A stretch of 64,000 nt of DNA from a candidate division WOR-3 bacterium (GTDB taxonomy: Bacteria; SDB-A): assembly GCA_016934535.1 (NCBI GenBank), contig JAFGSQ010000056.1:43602-107601 (forward strand). Reading direction: 5' to 3'. The notes beneath the pieces were generated by a model that had not been told where the DNA came from, searched no databases, and saw nothing but the letters and a program-made list of their open reading frames with translations. The position numbers were made by a program, and so were the translations under genes. This document shows positions 26,114 through 34,711 of this stretch, piece after piece; the stretch's first letter is position 1; every line of letters starts with the position of its first letter.

Positions 26114-29077
26114 TCAGTAATTATTACCTGAAAAAACCGCTCCGGATCCGTTTCTGCCGTCCATGAGGACGGTCAATCCTTCGGGGAATTCCACGTGGGC
26201 GCAATATTCTTTTGCACAGGTAATATTCTTCTTTTTGATGATATCCCAGTTTATGAAATCTTTTTCGCTGTTGTAAGGAACTGTCAGATAACCTATGTTG
26301 AGAGTGGTAATGTTGTGAAAAAAATGAGAACCCAGCGAAGGATCTATCTGAAAATCCTTTGTTCCGTATTCGACTATCGTTCTGGCGCCTGAAATCTGGT
26401 TCCATTTGACAGGTATCCCCAGGAACCTGTCGCTCGTCCCCCATCTTCCAGGGCCTATCAGGAGATAAGGCTTTTTCGCGTCTTTTAGCTTCTGATTGAA
26501 GTGTTCTACTTCTTCGGCGATTTTGAGCGTTTCCATCTTTTTGAACTTTTCGGGAAAAACGAAAACTACGTCTTTTATTCCTTCCACTTTGCCGTTTCCC
26601 AGGGTTTGTGTTGTCGATATGAAAACGTTTTTACCTTCGAGCTCCGAGGAGTCAATTTCGTAATTGTCGAAATTTCTTATGAAAGGCTTGAGCTGGAGAA
26701 TGTAAAAAACGGGTTTTTTACCGAGTTCGACCGCGAATTCAATTTCAACGGGTGTTCCGAGAGCGGTTTTAAAGACTGCGAGAAGTTTTTGAAGAACGTC
26801 AGAAAGTGGAAAAGATTCGTATTTCAATATGTTTGCAAAATTTATTATTCTCGGTCCATCGGTTCCCAGGTATCCGGAAAACCTGTTGTTCTGCCAGTCC
26901 CAGACTGAAGCAACATCTTTCAGAGCGCCGTCTTTTTCAGCGTCTTCGAGGGAGGATTTTACAAGGGTGATGTCTTCGCCGAGAGAAAGATCGAAATCGC
27001 TTTTTCCCATATCGAGCGCCCAGAAATAGGTCTGTGAATTTTTAAGCTGGTCGTCAGATGAATAAAAGTCGATTTTTGGGTGCTTGGGGCAGAACCTGAA
27101 AGCCCTGTCGCCGTCTACGACGTATGTTCCAAGGCCAAGAGCAACGACCGCGATGCCGTCTTCCGGTTTTATATAGGAAACAGGATAGTAATTGTATGAC
27201 TGGGCGACTCCGGAAAATGACGGATAAAACCTTCCGTTAACCGAATTTCCGACCAGTTTCTGTATGACAACAGCCATTTTTTCTTCTTCTATGTTGTAGC
27301 CGATGGATTCGAAATAGGTCTTGGCGACCTTGGAATAAACCGAAGAGTAAACAAGTTTTACAGCGTCCGTGAACTGCTTGTATCTGATCTCGAAATTGTA
27401 ATTGGAGTTTGGTATTATGTATGTCTCGTAAATGCCTGAAAAGGGGTGGGATATCGAGTCTTCGAAAACCGCTGTAGATCTGACTGCGAGAGGATGGTTG
27501 ATTTTCTGAAGAAGTATCCTGAATTTTTTTTCGAGATCCTCAGGAAGCGAAGAAGAAAGAAATTTTTGTTTGATTTTTTCATGGTCGTCCTCTTCAATGG
27601 CAAATTCCAGAAGGTCGTTTTTTTCGATGAACTGGTCGAATGAATCCGTACCGACCAGGTATGTTTTCGGTATTCTGATGCTTGCACCCTGCACTGAGTT
27701 TTCAAGAGCGCTGTTTTGAAGAAGTGAACTGATAAAAGCGATTCCCCTTCCTTTGCCTCCGAGTGCTCCCGCCGAAAGCCTCACAATGCTGTCTCCTTCG
27801 GTGAGGTATTTGTCGTCGAAATTGATTATTTTTCCCTTCGATTTTTTGTATTCTACAAGCTTTGTCATATTGGACAAATGGAACTTGATTTCTCTGGGGC
27901 TTTCAAAATCGACTGTTTTCATCCTGCGCAAGCTTTCGGCAATTTTAAATTCGCCTCTGGCAGCGAACCATGTCGAAAAATCATTTCTTTCGAAATGGTA
28001 AAAAATGGAATCTTCGGGTATTTTTTCTATTTTTTTCTCGAAATCGTCCAAATTGAGAGCTTCGTCGAGAATATCACCCGTATCATTCTTGAACAAAAAA
28101 GGGCCGAAACCGAGTTCATTTTTGATGAAATCTCTGACCTGGGTTGAGAGCCGGTCAGAATTTTTGTCAATAAAAGAAACTTTCAAATCTTTCGCTTTTT
28201 CTGCCGTCGAGGGTTCCGAAGATTGAAGAAGAGCTATGAGGTCGGGAGAAGTTTTCCTGAATTCTTCGATCAAGGAAATGCCTGCCGATTCGTCCAGAAA
28301 ACCTTCTTTGGGAAAACGGCGGTCCGTAATAAGGCACATCAGGTAATTTTTGAAATTGGTAAAAATTGTCCGGGCTTCCTCGAAATTCATGGCGAGGAGG
28401 ACCTTGGGCCGGGTCTTGTATCTTGTTATCTTTCTCGTTTCGTCGAATTTCTCTTCGGTTATCAGAGTGTGTGTCTGTTTTATTATTTCACGGTACAGAA
28501 GCGGAAGATATTTTGAATAATAGACCGGCGAGTCTTCGACAAGAAGGATTATCCTGACAGAAGCGAGAGAGGTGTCGTTTAAAGCGTTTTTATAATCTTC
28601 GACATATTTGCTCATCGCCAGGAATATTTTCGCGTCGCCGTTCCAGATGAAAATCTTGTCTATGGCGCTTGGTCTGTCTTTCCACTGTTCGACGATCTTT
28701 ATGTCGGAATTGTCGTTTAACAGAAGAAACACCGGCAAATCGGGATCTAATTCCCTTATTGAAAGACTGGTTTCGTAAGGTTGAAAGTCGTCTATTCTCA
28801 TTGTCAGTATTACAAGATCGATTTTTTTTTCTTTTATCGCCTGAACAGCTTTTTCCTTGGAATAGACAGAAGTTATTCTCGGCGCGTCCGCCAGGCTGAT
28901 TTTGAAATACTCTTCGAACAGCATGTCACTGAGAAGTCCTTCTTCTTCAAGAATATAAGAATCGTACAACGTCGCGACGAGTAGAATTTCTCTTATCTTG
29001 AAAGGAGAAAGTCCACGGTTTATGTCGGAGCTTATCCTGAGATTTTCCTCGTATTGAGTGAGTTCAAAGTCTGACAT
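26114..29077 (-). CDS. PEP/pyruvate-binding protein with two receiver-like domains
   Basis: A 987-residue protein, second of a tandem pair. Residues ~25-160 look like a receiver fold lacking the phospho-acceptor (DLVILTMRID where Asp is expected). Residues ~170-320 look like an intact receiver: acidic pair LLVEDSP, acceptor LITDRRF, and a Lys in SFIDK. From ~430 is the PPDK_N/PEP-synthase ATP-grasp domain (GGKGRGIAF, RSTAVFEDS, FSGIYETY, VEIEFAVELGKKPVFYILQLKP). There is no phosphohistidine (GGxTSH) or PEP TIM-barrel domain. Instead a ~190-residue C-terminal block (LIGPGRWG, GSHFFHNI) is shared with its neighbour. Its start overlaps the neighbour's stop by 14 bp. A phosphorylation-controlled ATP-dependent enzyme is inferred; the reaction is unknown. 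Confidence 0.75.
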   Translation of the reverse strand: MSDFELTQYEENLRISSDINRGLSPFKIREILLVATLYDSYILEEEGLLSDMLFEEYFKISLADAPRITSVYSKEKAVQAIKEKKIDLVILTMRIDDFQPYETSLSIRELDPDLPVFLLLNDNSDIKIVEQWKDRPSAIDKIFIWNGDAKIFLAMSKYVEDYKNALNDTSLASVRIILLVEDSPVYYSKYLPLLYREIIKQTHTLITEEKFDETRKITRYKTRPKVLLAMNFEEARTIFTNFKNYLMCLITDRRFPKEGFLDESAGISLIEEFRKTSPDLIALLQSSEPSTAEKAKDLKVSFIDKNSDRLSTQVRDFIKNELGFGPFLFKNDTGDILDEALNLDDFEKKIEKIPEDSIFYHFERNDFSTWFAARGEFKIAESLRRMKTVDFESPREIKFHLSNMTKLVEYKKSKGKIINFDDKYLTEGDSIVRLSAGALGGKGRGIAFISSLLQNSALENSVQGASIRIPKTYLVGTDSFDQFIEKNDLLEFAIEEDDHEKIKQKFLSSSLPEDLEKKFRILLQKINHPLAVRSTAVFEDSISHPFSGIYETYIIPNSNYNFEIRYKQFTDAVKLVYSSVYSKVAKTYFESIGYNIEEEKMAVVIQKLVGNSVNGRFYPSFSGVAQSYNYYPVSYIKPEDGIAVVALGLGTYVVDGDRAFRFCPKHPKIDFYSSDDQLKNSQTYFWALDMGKSDFDLSLGEDITLVKSSLEDAEKDGALKDVASVWDWQNNRFSGYLGTDGPRIINFANILKYESFPLSDVLQKLLAVFKTALGTPVEIEFAVELGKKPVFYILQLKPFIRNFDNYEIDSSELEGKNVFISTTQTLGNGKVEGIKDVVFVFPEKFKKMETLKIAEEVEHFNQKLKDAKKPYLLIGPGRWGTSDRFLGIPVKWNQISGARTIVEYGTKDFQIDPSLGSHFFHNITTLNIGYLTVPYNSEKDFINWDIIKKKNITCAKEYCAHVEFPEGLTVLMDGRNGSGAVFSGNNY

Positions 29078-31412
29078 CGGTATCGATTCCGTTTAGTTTT
29101 AAAAAACCAATTGCGTAAGAAGAATCGCCATCCATGACTATTTCGCCTGAATAACCTTTGGCCTGTTCTTCAATGTCAATAACCCTTATCACGCTTTCGA
29201 AGAGCTCTTTTTTTCCAGGAGAGAGATTGACGAGTGAAGAAAGACTGTTTTTTGATAAAGTGAAAAAATCATTGTTGAAAACAGAGTTCTCGTCGTCCGG
29301 GTAAAGTGGGAGGTATTTTATCTGTGATTCGACCAGATCCTGGAAAAAATGGGTTCCGAAAGACAGCTCCGGCATGTATCCTTTTTTCTGTTTTGCTATT
29401 TCGATGAGCATGGCGGTGTTGTTTATGTCGCTGTACGTCACTCTGACGCCGAGTTTGATATCACCCCTGCTTCCCCATCTTCCGGGTCCGGCCAAAATAA
29501 ATTTCTTTTTGGGTAGTTCCGAGTTGAGCTGTGAAACTATTTTTCCCACAGTGATCAGATCGTTGAGCTCTTCCATGGAGTCGTATGCGAAAGGGTCTAT
29601 GAAAACTATGTACCGGATGTCTTTTACGAGTGCGTTGGTGACATATTTTTTAGCCGTGAAAAGAATTTTGTCCCGAGGTATGTCGCGCGGCATTGATACC
29701 GAAATTATCTCTTTTGAATGACTCTGAGGTCTGCACTGGAGCAGGTAAAACTTCTCGGTTGCGGCGTTGAATGCAAATTCGATGTCAACAGGATAACCGA
29801 GAGCTCTCTTGAGAACATCGAGTATCGTTTTAATATAGTTTATGAACCTGCCTTTTTTTATCAAATTCGCAAAGGTGATTACAGGTTCGCCTTTTGAGAG
29901 ATCGACGAGGCTTCCGACAGACTGGTGAAGCTGTCCGTCTGAAAACAACGAAACTATGTCGGGCAATCCCGGCAGATTTGTTCCTGCGTCTTCAATGAGT
30001 TTTTCGAGTGATATGGATTCGAATTTTCTGGTCTCGAGGTTAATGACGTCAATGTATTTTTGTGAATAATGGAAGGATTCTTCGGGAGTGGAGTTGACTT
30101 TCAAGCCCGGTTGGCCTGGACACAAAAGAAGGGGATAGTCGTCACCAAGCCTGTCGACGGCTCTGGTTCCGAGTCCCGCGACGAGCCTTATTATTCCGTC
30201 GTCCTTTTTTATCCTCGGCGACCATCTGAACTCGTTGTCTGTGAAGGCTACACCGGCGAAAGCCGGAAGATAGTACTTGCCGATTTTTGTGCCGACGACT
30301 TCCTGAATCATCAAAGCCATTTCTTCGTTGAAATCCAGCAGGCCGTTCTCTCTCCTGTATTCTATGACGTCCGGGCTGAATACGCTGGAGTAAACTTCCT
30401 CTATTGCATCTATGAGAGCTTCCAGCCTCTCTTTCTTTGTCCCCTGGTTGGAAACGAAAAGGCTTTTGTATTTTCCTGCGAATGCAGCTTCGGGGCTGTC
30501 TTCGAGAAGACTCGACGAGCGGACTATAATTGGGGAATCTCCGAAATCGTCAAGAGCAACGCTGAACATCGAAATGAATTCGAGTGGCATTATCGAGTTT
30601 TTAAAAATCTGTTCGATGTAGGGATACTCTTTCCTGATCTCAAGCGGGTCGTGGTACTTTATCCTCTGGAATTCTTCAAGAGCGTTGGAATGAAGAAATT
30701 CAAAAATGCCGTCTGAAGTTATGAACCATGTCTTGGGAGTCTGGATTTCACCGAGCACGCTGAATTCTTCGGACTTGCTTTTGAGTATCTGTTTCGCCCT
30801 TATCATTCCCGCGGCTTTTCCTCCCAGTTTGCCGTTGCCTTTCGACGGGCCAATGGTTTTGTTGAGGATGTCAATGAAGTCATCGATTGTAATGTGGTCC
30901 TTAAGAGTGTTTATGTAAGACAGATTGTTGCTCAAAAATCTTCTTATCAGAGCCACCCTCACTCCCAGTCTGTCTTCCTGAGTCAGAGCGTCTTTCAGGT
31001 GAGGCTGTTTGGAAAAAGTGTACAAGGCGTTGTGAATCTCATCGAAAGCGACGTCTCTTTTCTCAGCTGATTTCATAAGGAAATTCAGGTTCTCATTTTT
31101 TATCCACATCCTTATCACATTTGTAATTTCTTCATCTCCGATTTCATCTTCGGCAATTTTAAAGACTTCTCCTATCATTTTTTCCAGAGTTTGTGTGTTT
31201 ATTCGCGGATGGGGTTGATTGTCGTCCAGGCTTTCCTCGAAATCGAACATAGTCACGGATTTGTCTATGTTAAGGACTATGTTTTCAATTTTCGTAATGT
31301 CTTTTTTAAACAGGTAGTTCATCATTCTTCTGCCGAGCCTCTTGTACAGCACAGGATTCGCCTCTTCGAGAAGATCTATTATTATTCTCCACTCAGGTTT
31401 ATTTGAGGACAT
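29064..31412 (-). CDS. PEP/pyruvate-binding (PPDK_N) domain protein
   Basis: A 782-residue protein, first of the tandem pair. The N-terminal ~190 residues are helical and unrecognised. From ~195 is a pyruvate-phosphate-dikinase-type ATP-grasp domain: GGKAAGMIRA, RSSSLLEDSPEAAFAGKY, MIQEVVG, and VDIEFAFNAATEKFYLLQCRPQ. As in the neighbour, no swivelling phosphohistidine domain or PEP-binding barrel follows. The C-terminal block (ILAGPGRWG, FGTHFFQDL) matches the neighbour's. ATG 31412 has GGAG eight bases upstream. It lies just behind the gdhA terminator; no separate promoter is obvious in the 57-bp gap, so the pair may rely on read-through or a weak promoter. Confidence 0.78.
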   Translation of the reverse strand: MSSNKPEWRIIIDLLEEANPVLYKRLGRRMMNYLFKKDITKIENIVLNIDKSVTMFDFEESLDDNQPHPRINTQTLEKMIGEVFKIAEDEIGDEEITNVIRMWIKNENLNFLMKSAEKRDVAFDEIHNALYTFSKQPHLKDALTQEDRLGVRVALIRRFLSNNLSYINTLKDHITIDDFIDILNKTIGPSKGNGKLGGKAAGMIRAKQILKSKSEEFSVLGEIQTPKTWFITSDGIFEFLHSNALEEFQRIKYHDPLEIRKEYPYIEQIFKNSIMPLEFISMFSVALDDFGDSPIIVRSSSLLEDSPEAAFAGKYKSLFVSNQGTKKERLEALIDAIEEVYSSVFSPDVIEYRRENGLLDFNEEMALMIQEVVGTKIGKYYLPAFAGVAFTDNEFRWSPRIKKDDGIIRLVAGLGTRAVDRLGDDYPLLLCPGQPGLKVNSTPEESFHYSQKYIDVINLETRKFESISLEKLIEDAGTNLPGLPDIVSLFSDGQLHQSVGSLVDLSKGEPVITFANLIKKGRFINYIKTILDVLKRALGYPVDIEFAFNAATEKFYLLQCRPQSHSKEIISVSMPRDIPRDKILFTAKKYVTNALVKDIRYIVFIDPFAYDSMEELNDLITVGKIVSQLNSELPKKKFILAGPGRWGSRGDIKLGVRVTYSDINNTAMLIEIAKQKKGYMPELSFGTHFFQDLVESQIKYLPLYPDDENSVFNNDFFTLSKNSLSSLVNLSPGKKELFESVIRVIDIEEQAKGYSGEIVMDGDSSYAIGFLKLNGIDTDVRL

Positions 31413-31429
31413 TGTTCACTCCGTGTTGA

Positions 31430-31459
31430 GAAAAAACAGGGGCGGAAAATATCCGCCCC
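31430..31459 (-). terminator. Terminator after glutamate dehydrogenase
   Basis: On the minus strand GGGGCGGA and TCCGCCCC (31459-31452 with 31446-31439) form a perfect 8-bp stem with a 5-nt loop, followed by TGTTTTTTCTC. It lies 10 bp after the gdhA stop. Confidence 0.92.
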
Positions 31460-31469
31460 AAAAATTGGA

Positions 31470-32756
31470 TCAGACCCAGCCTCTCACCCTGCATGATTCG
31501 GCGACTCTTTGGACAGAAATCATGTAGGCGGCGTCTCTCATGTATAAATTCTGTTTTTTGGCAAGGTCGGCTACGGCGCGGTATGCCGCTGTCATTTTCG
31601 TGTCCAGGTTTTTGAGAACTTCTTCTTTAGTCCAGAAATAGTTCATGTTGCATTGAACCTGCTCGAAGTAACTGCAGGTCACTCCGCCTGCATTGGCCAG
31701 AAAATCAGGCACGATGTATATGTTTTTTTCTTTCATATATTTGTCTGCTTCAGGAGTAGTGGGTCCGTTGGCTCCTTCCGCAATGAGTTTGACTGAAGGT
31801 TTGATCTTTGCGACATTGTCACCGGTTATCTGGTTTTCGAGGGCCGCAGGGACAAGTATTTCAGCTTCCTGTTCGAGCCATGCCTCTCCGGGAAGGACTT
31901 CATAGCCGAGAGATTTGGCTTTTTCCTTGTTAATCCCTCCGAATCTGTCCGTAATGTCACGCAGTTCATCTATGTCGAATCCCTTTGTTTTCTTGAATGA
32001 ATAAGAGGTCTGATCTTCCTGATCCCAGCAGGAGACACAAACAGGCGTTCCTCCGTATTCGACGTACAGACGGATTGCGTACTGGCTGACGTTGCCGAAT
32101 CCCTGGAATGAAGCTCTCGTTTTTTTTATGTCGAGACCGAGATCCTTGAGGGCTTCCCTGACAGTGTACATAACGCCGTATCCGGTGGCTTCCGTTCTGC
32201 CGAGAGAGCCTCCTACGCCGACAGGTTTGCCGGTTATCATGCCTGGATATTTTCCGGAATGAATTCTCTCGTATTCGTCGAGCATCCATATCATGTGCTG
32301 ACCGGAGGTCATCACGTCAGGAGCCGGCACATCCTGCAGAGGACCTATTTCGTATGATATCTGCCTGACCCATCCTCTGCAAATACCTTCCTGTTCTCTT
32401 TCTGAAAGATGATGCGGGTCACAAATAACTCCCCCTTTTCCCCCTCCGAGAGGAATGTCCACAACCGAACACTTCCATGTCATCCACATCGCCAGAGCTC
32501 TCACAGTGTCGAGCGTTTCAAGCGGGTGAAACCTGATTCCGCCTTTACAAGGTCCTCTCGAATCGTTGTGCTGGACTCTGAACCCTCTGAAAACCTTGAC
32601 CGAACCGTCGTCCATCCTTACCGGGATGCTGAATGAATATTCTCTCAGGGGAGTGCGCAGCAAGTCCCTTGTGGCTTGATCTAAACCGAGTTTTTCGGCC
32701 GTGTTGTCGAATTGCTGCTGAGCCATTTTGTACGCGTTGAAAGACTTTTCAGACAC
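31470..32756 (-). CDS. gdhA: Glutamate dehydrogenase (Glu/Leu/Phe/Val family)
   Basis: A 428-residue cytosolic enzyme interconverting glutamate and 2-oxoglutarate plus ammonia with NAD(P). Substrate-binding Lys blocks are GPCKGGIRFHP and GGGKGGVICDP. The catalytic-Asp region is VPAPDVMTSGQHM. The nucleotide fold shows FQGFGNVSQYA, and the closing part has the ANAGGVTCSYFE block. The start is GTG 32756, six bases after AGGAGG; an in-frame GTG two codons earlier overlaps that site. It has a good promoter (32793-32821) and its own terminator, so it is monocistronic. Confidence 0.93.
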   Translation of the reverse strand: MSEKSFNAYKMAQQQFDNTAEKLGLDQATRDLLRTPLREYSFSIPVRMDDGSVKVFRGFRVQHNDSRGPCKGGIRFHPLETLDTVRALAMWMTWKCSVVDIPLGGGKGGVICDPHHLSEREQEGICRGWVRQISYEIGPLQDVPAPDVMTSGQHMIWMLDEYERIHSGKYPGMITGKPVGVGGSLGRTEATGYGVMYTVREALKDLGLDIKKTRASFQGFGNVSQYAIRLYVEYGGTPVCVSCWDQEDQTSYSFKKTKGFDIDELRDITDRFGGINKEKAKSLGYEVLPGEAWLEQEAEILVPAALENQITGDNVAKIKPSVKLIAEGANGPTTPEADKYMKEKNIYIVPDFLANAGGVTCSYFEQVQCNMNYFWTKEEVLKNLDTKMTAAYRAVADLAKKQNLYMRDAAYMISVQRVAESCRVRGWV

Positions 32757-32792
32757 AAACACCTCCTAAAAAAGTTAAAAATAAATATGCAG

Positions 32793-32821
32793 ATTATGCA
32801 ATTTTATGATATTTTGTCGAA
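32793..32821 (-). promoter_or_regulatory. Promoter of gdhA
   Basis: On the minus strand: TTCGAC (32821-32816), a 17-bp spacer, and CATAAT (32798-32793) preceded by TG. The leader to GTG 32756 is about 30 nt and carries AGGAGG. Confidence 0.6.
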
Positions 32822-32919
32822 TAAGTTAATAGGAATAGAAATTTTTAAAAGATTAAATATTTCCGGAATAGTATTTTAAATTATGTGTGTAACTTACAGT
32901 ATACCGGGAGAAGTGAATA

Positions 32920-33354
32920 ATGAATATTGTATTCAGAAAATATGAAGACAGCGACCACGAAAATCTTGTCAAGCTTTGGGAAAAAAGCGGTTTACCGTAC
33001 AAACTGAGCGGCAGGGACGGAAAAAGCTTGACCCTGAAACAGTCTCTTCTTGAAAATGTCTGTTATTATCTCGCTGAAATCGATGGAAAAGTCGTGGGCA
33101 GTGTTTTCGCGACGCATGACGGCAGGAAAGGATGGGTCAACAGGCTCGCAGTCGATCCGGATTTCGGGGGAAAAGGTATCGCCGGACTGCTCGTGGAAAA
33201 AGCAGAAGAATGGTTCCGAAGTAAAAGCATAAAAGTTTACGCCTGCCTGATAAATGAGGAAAACGAAAGGTCCAAGAGAGTTTTTGAAAAAATGGGTTAC
33301 TCTCTGAAAGACCACATAAAATATTTTGTCAAAAAACCTGCCGGCGATGTCTGA
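32920..33354 (+). CDS. GNAT family N-acetyltransferase
   Basis: A 144-residue acetyl-CoA-dependent acetyltransferase. The acetyl-CoA loop is seen as VNRLAVDPDFGGKGIAGLLVEKAEEW (the Q/RxxGxG/A motif is GGKGIA), preceded by the strand VGSVFATHDG and followed by a C-terminal ACLINEENERSKRVFEKMGY. The substrate is unknown. ATG with GGGAG about nine bases upstream. It overlaps the HAD gene by 8 bp, so the two form an operon. Confidence 0.88.
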   Translation: MNIVFRKYEDSDHENLVKLWEKSGLPYKLSGRDGKSLTLKQSLLENVCYYLAEIDGKVVGSVFATHDGRKGWVNRLAVDPDFGGKGIAGLLVEKAEEWFRSKSIKVYACLINEENERSKRVFEKMGYSLKDHIKYFVKKPAGDV

Positions 33355-34021
33355 AATGTTTCGGATTAAAACCCCTTTTCTCGCCGTTTTCGACATGGAC
33401 GGAACGCTTTACAGATCCGATGCTTCGTTTATTCCCGCCGTAAAATCTCTTCTTTCGAACAACGGCTTAGAAGTACCGGCCGACGATTTCCTGTTTTCTT
33501 TCATTGGGGAGCCCGACAGCGTTTTTATTGATTGGCTGGCGAAATTATCTTCAAACGGAAACGCTGACTCTCTTTACAATGAATTTCAAAGAAGCGAATT
33601 GAACATGGTAAGAGAAAGGGGAGAATTGTATGACGGAGTCCTCTCTCTTCTTGACTGGCTCAAAGAAAACGGTTTCACATTGGCCGTTTGTTCAAACGCT
33701 ACAAAAGTTTATATTGATACGGTACTGGAGAAGTTCAGACTAACCGAACTATTTTCGGCAGTGAGAGTCCCTGCGGGTTCTGAAAGCAAAAAAAAGATGC
33801 TGAAAGAAATCAGTGATCAGTTTTCTCCGGAAATAGGTTTTATGGTGGGAGACAGGATTCACGATATGCAGGCGGCTTTTGAAAACGGATTTGCATTTAT
33901 CGGAGCTCTTTACGGTTTCGGAAGGAAAGAGATAGAGACAGCCGAAAATTGTGCTGAAAGCCCGTTTGAGATTAAGCCTATTTTTGAAAAAAGACTTTCA
34001 GATGCAAAACTTCAGATCTGA
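33347..34021 (+). CDS. HAD family hydrolase
   Basis: A 224-residue haloacid-dehalogenase-type phosphatase, subfamily of phosphoglycolate phosphatase/beta-phosphoglucomutase. Motif I is FDMDGTLY (~residues 14-21), motif II VCSNAT, motif III the Lys near SESKKKM, motif IV FMVGDRIHDMQAA. The substrate cannot be read from sequence. The start at 33347 is tentative: a TTG at 33326 and an ATG at 33356 are alternatives and none has a clear Shine-Dalgarno site. Its 3' end overlaps the convergent murU-like gene by 24 bp. Confidence 0.85.
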   Translation: MSEMFRIKTPFLAVFDMDGTLYRSDASFIPAVKSLLSNNGLEVPADDFLFSFIGEPDSVFIDWLAKLSSNGNADSLYNEFQRSELNMVRERGELYDGVLSLLDWLKENGFTLAVCSNATKVYIDTVLEKFRLTELFSAVRVPAGSESKKKMLKEISDQFSPEIGFMVGDRIHDMQAAFENGFAFIGALYGFGRKEIETAENCAESPFEIKPIFEKRLSDAKLQI

Positions 34022-34711
34022 ATCTTCAATTTTGAATACGGTTTCTTTCTTGCCTGCGTCAAACCACATTGATCCATCATCTTCCTGAAAGCCTATTTTT
34101 CCACGGAATGGTTTTGACAAATAGAAGTCGATAATCGAAAAAGGAAGCTTGGGACAGGCGTGAAAAAAAATCGATGAACTTACGCATTGAATACCTGAAA
34201 ATGCGTAAGTTCTGTACCCGGGATTTGAATACTTGCTGGAAGATGTCTTTCTTTTAAGAAGGAATCCGTTTTCGTCGAACAGAAGATGCCTCATTGTGTC
34301 GCGTTTTTTCACGGACAGTGTAGCCAGGTTTGATGAACCGGCGTGATAATCGTAAAGAGAAAGCAGGTTCGTGTCTGATATGATGTCGACATTGTGGACG
34401 AGGAATTGCTTGGAATCTTTAAAAAAATTTCTGGCATTGAAAATACCTCCTCCCGTACCCAATGGGAAACTCTCTTCTCTATAGAAGGATATCTCGGCCC
34501 CGAAAAATTTTTTGGACTCAGCGTATGAGATCACGTCGTCGGCGAAATGATGGACGTTTACTGCAATTTCTTTGAAACCCTGGCTGACGAGCTTGCGAGC
34601 GACGATTTCAATCAAAGGAATACCTTTGATTCTGACGAGAGCTTTTGGAGTATTTCGCGTCATCGGCATCAGTCTTTTACCGAATCCTGCGGCGAGAATC
34701 ATTGCCTTCAC
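33998..34711 (-). CDS. murU: MurU-like nucleotidyltransferase
   Basis: A 237-residue sugar-1-phosphate nucleotidyltransferase. The signature AMILAAGFGKRLMPMTRNTPKAL at the N-terminus, LGTGGGIFNA, and VHNVDIISD (metal Asp) fit the MurU (MurNAc-1-P uridylyltransferase) and related GlmU-N/RmlA group. The start is GTG 34711, overlapping the kinase stop as GTGA; this gives VKAMILAAG, which matches the family's MKAMILAAG. Coupling to an AmgK-type kinase strongly supports the UDP-MurNAc recycling route (AmgK makes MurNAc-1-P, MurU makes UDP-MurNAc). It is the last gene of the 18-gene run. Confidence 0.78.
   Translation of the reverse strand: MKAMILAAGFGKRLMPMTRNTPKALVRIKGIPLIEIVARKLVSQGFKEIAVNVHHFADDVISYAESKKFFGAEISFYREESFPLGTGGGIFNARNFFKDSKQFLVHNVDIISDTNLLSLYDYHAGSSNLATLSVKKRDTMRHLLFDENGFLLKRKTSSSKYSNPGYRTYAFSGIQCVSSSIFFHACPKLPFSIIDFYLSKPFRGKIGFQEDDGSMWFDAGKKETVFKIEDSDLKFCI

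Noticed and set aside
30069..30716. 215-residue plus-strand frame inside the PEP-binding gene
   Set aside because: It is wholly antisense to a well-supported domain and has no ribosome site or family resemblance.
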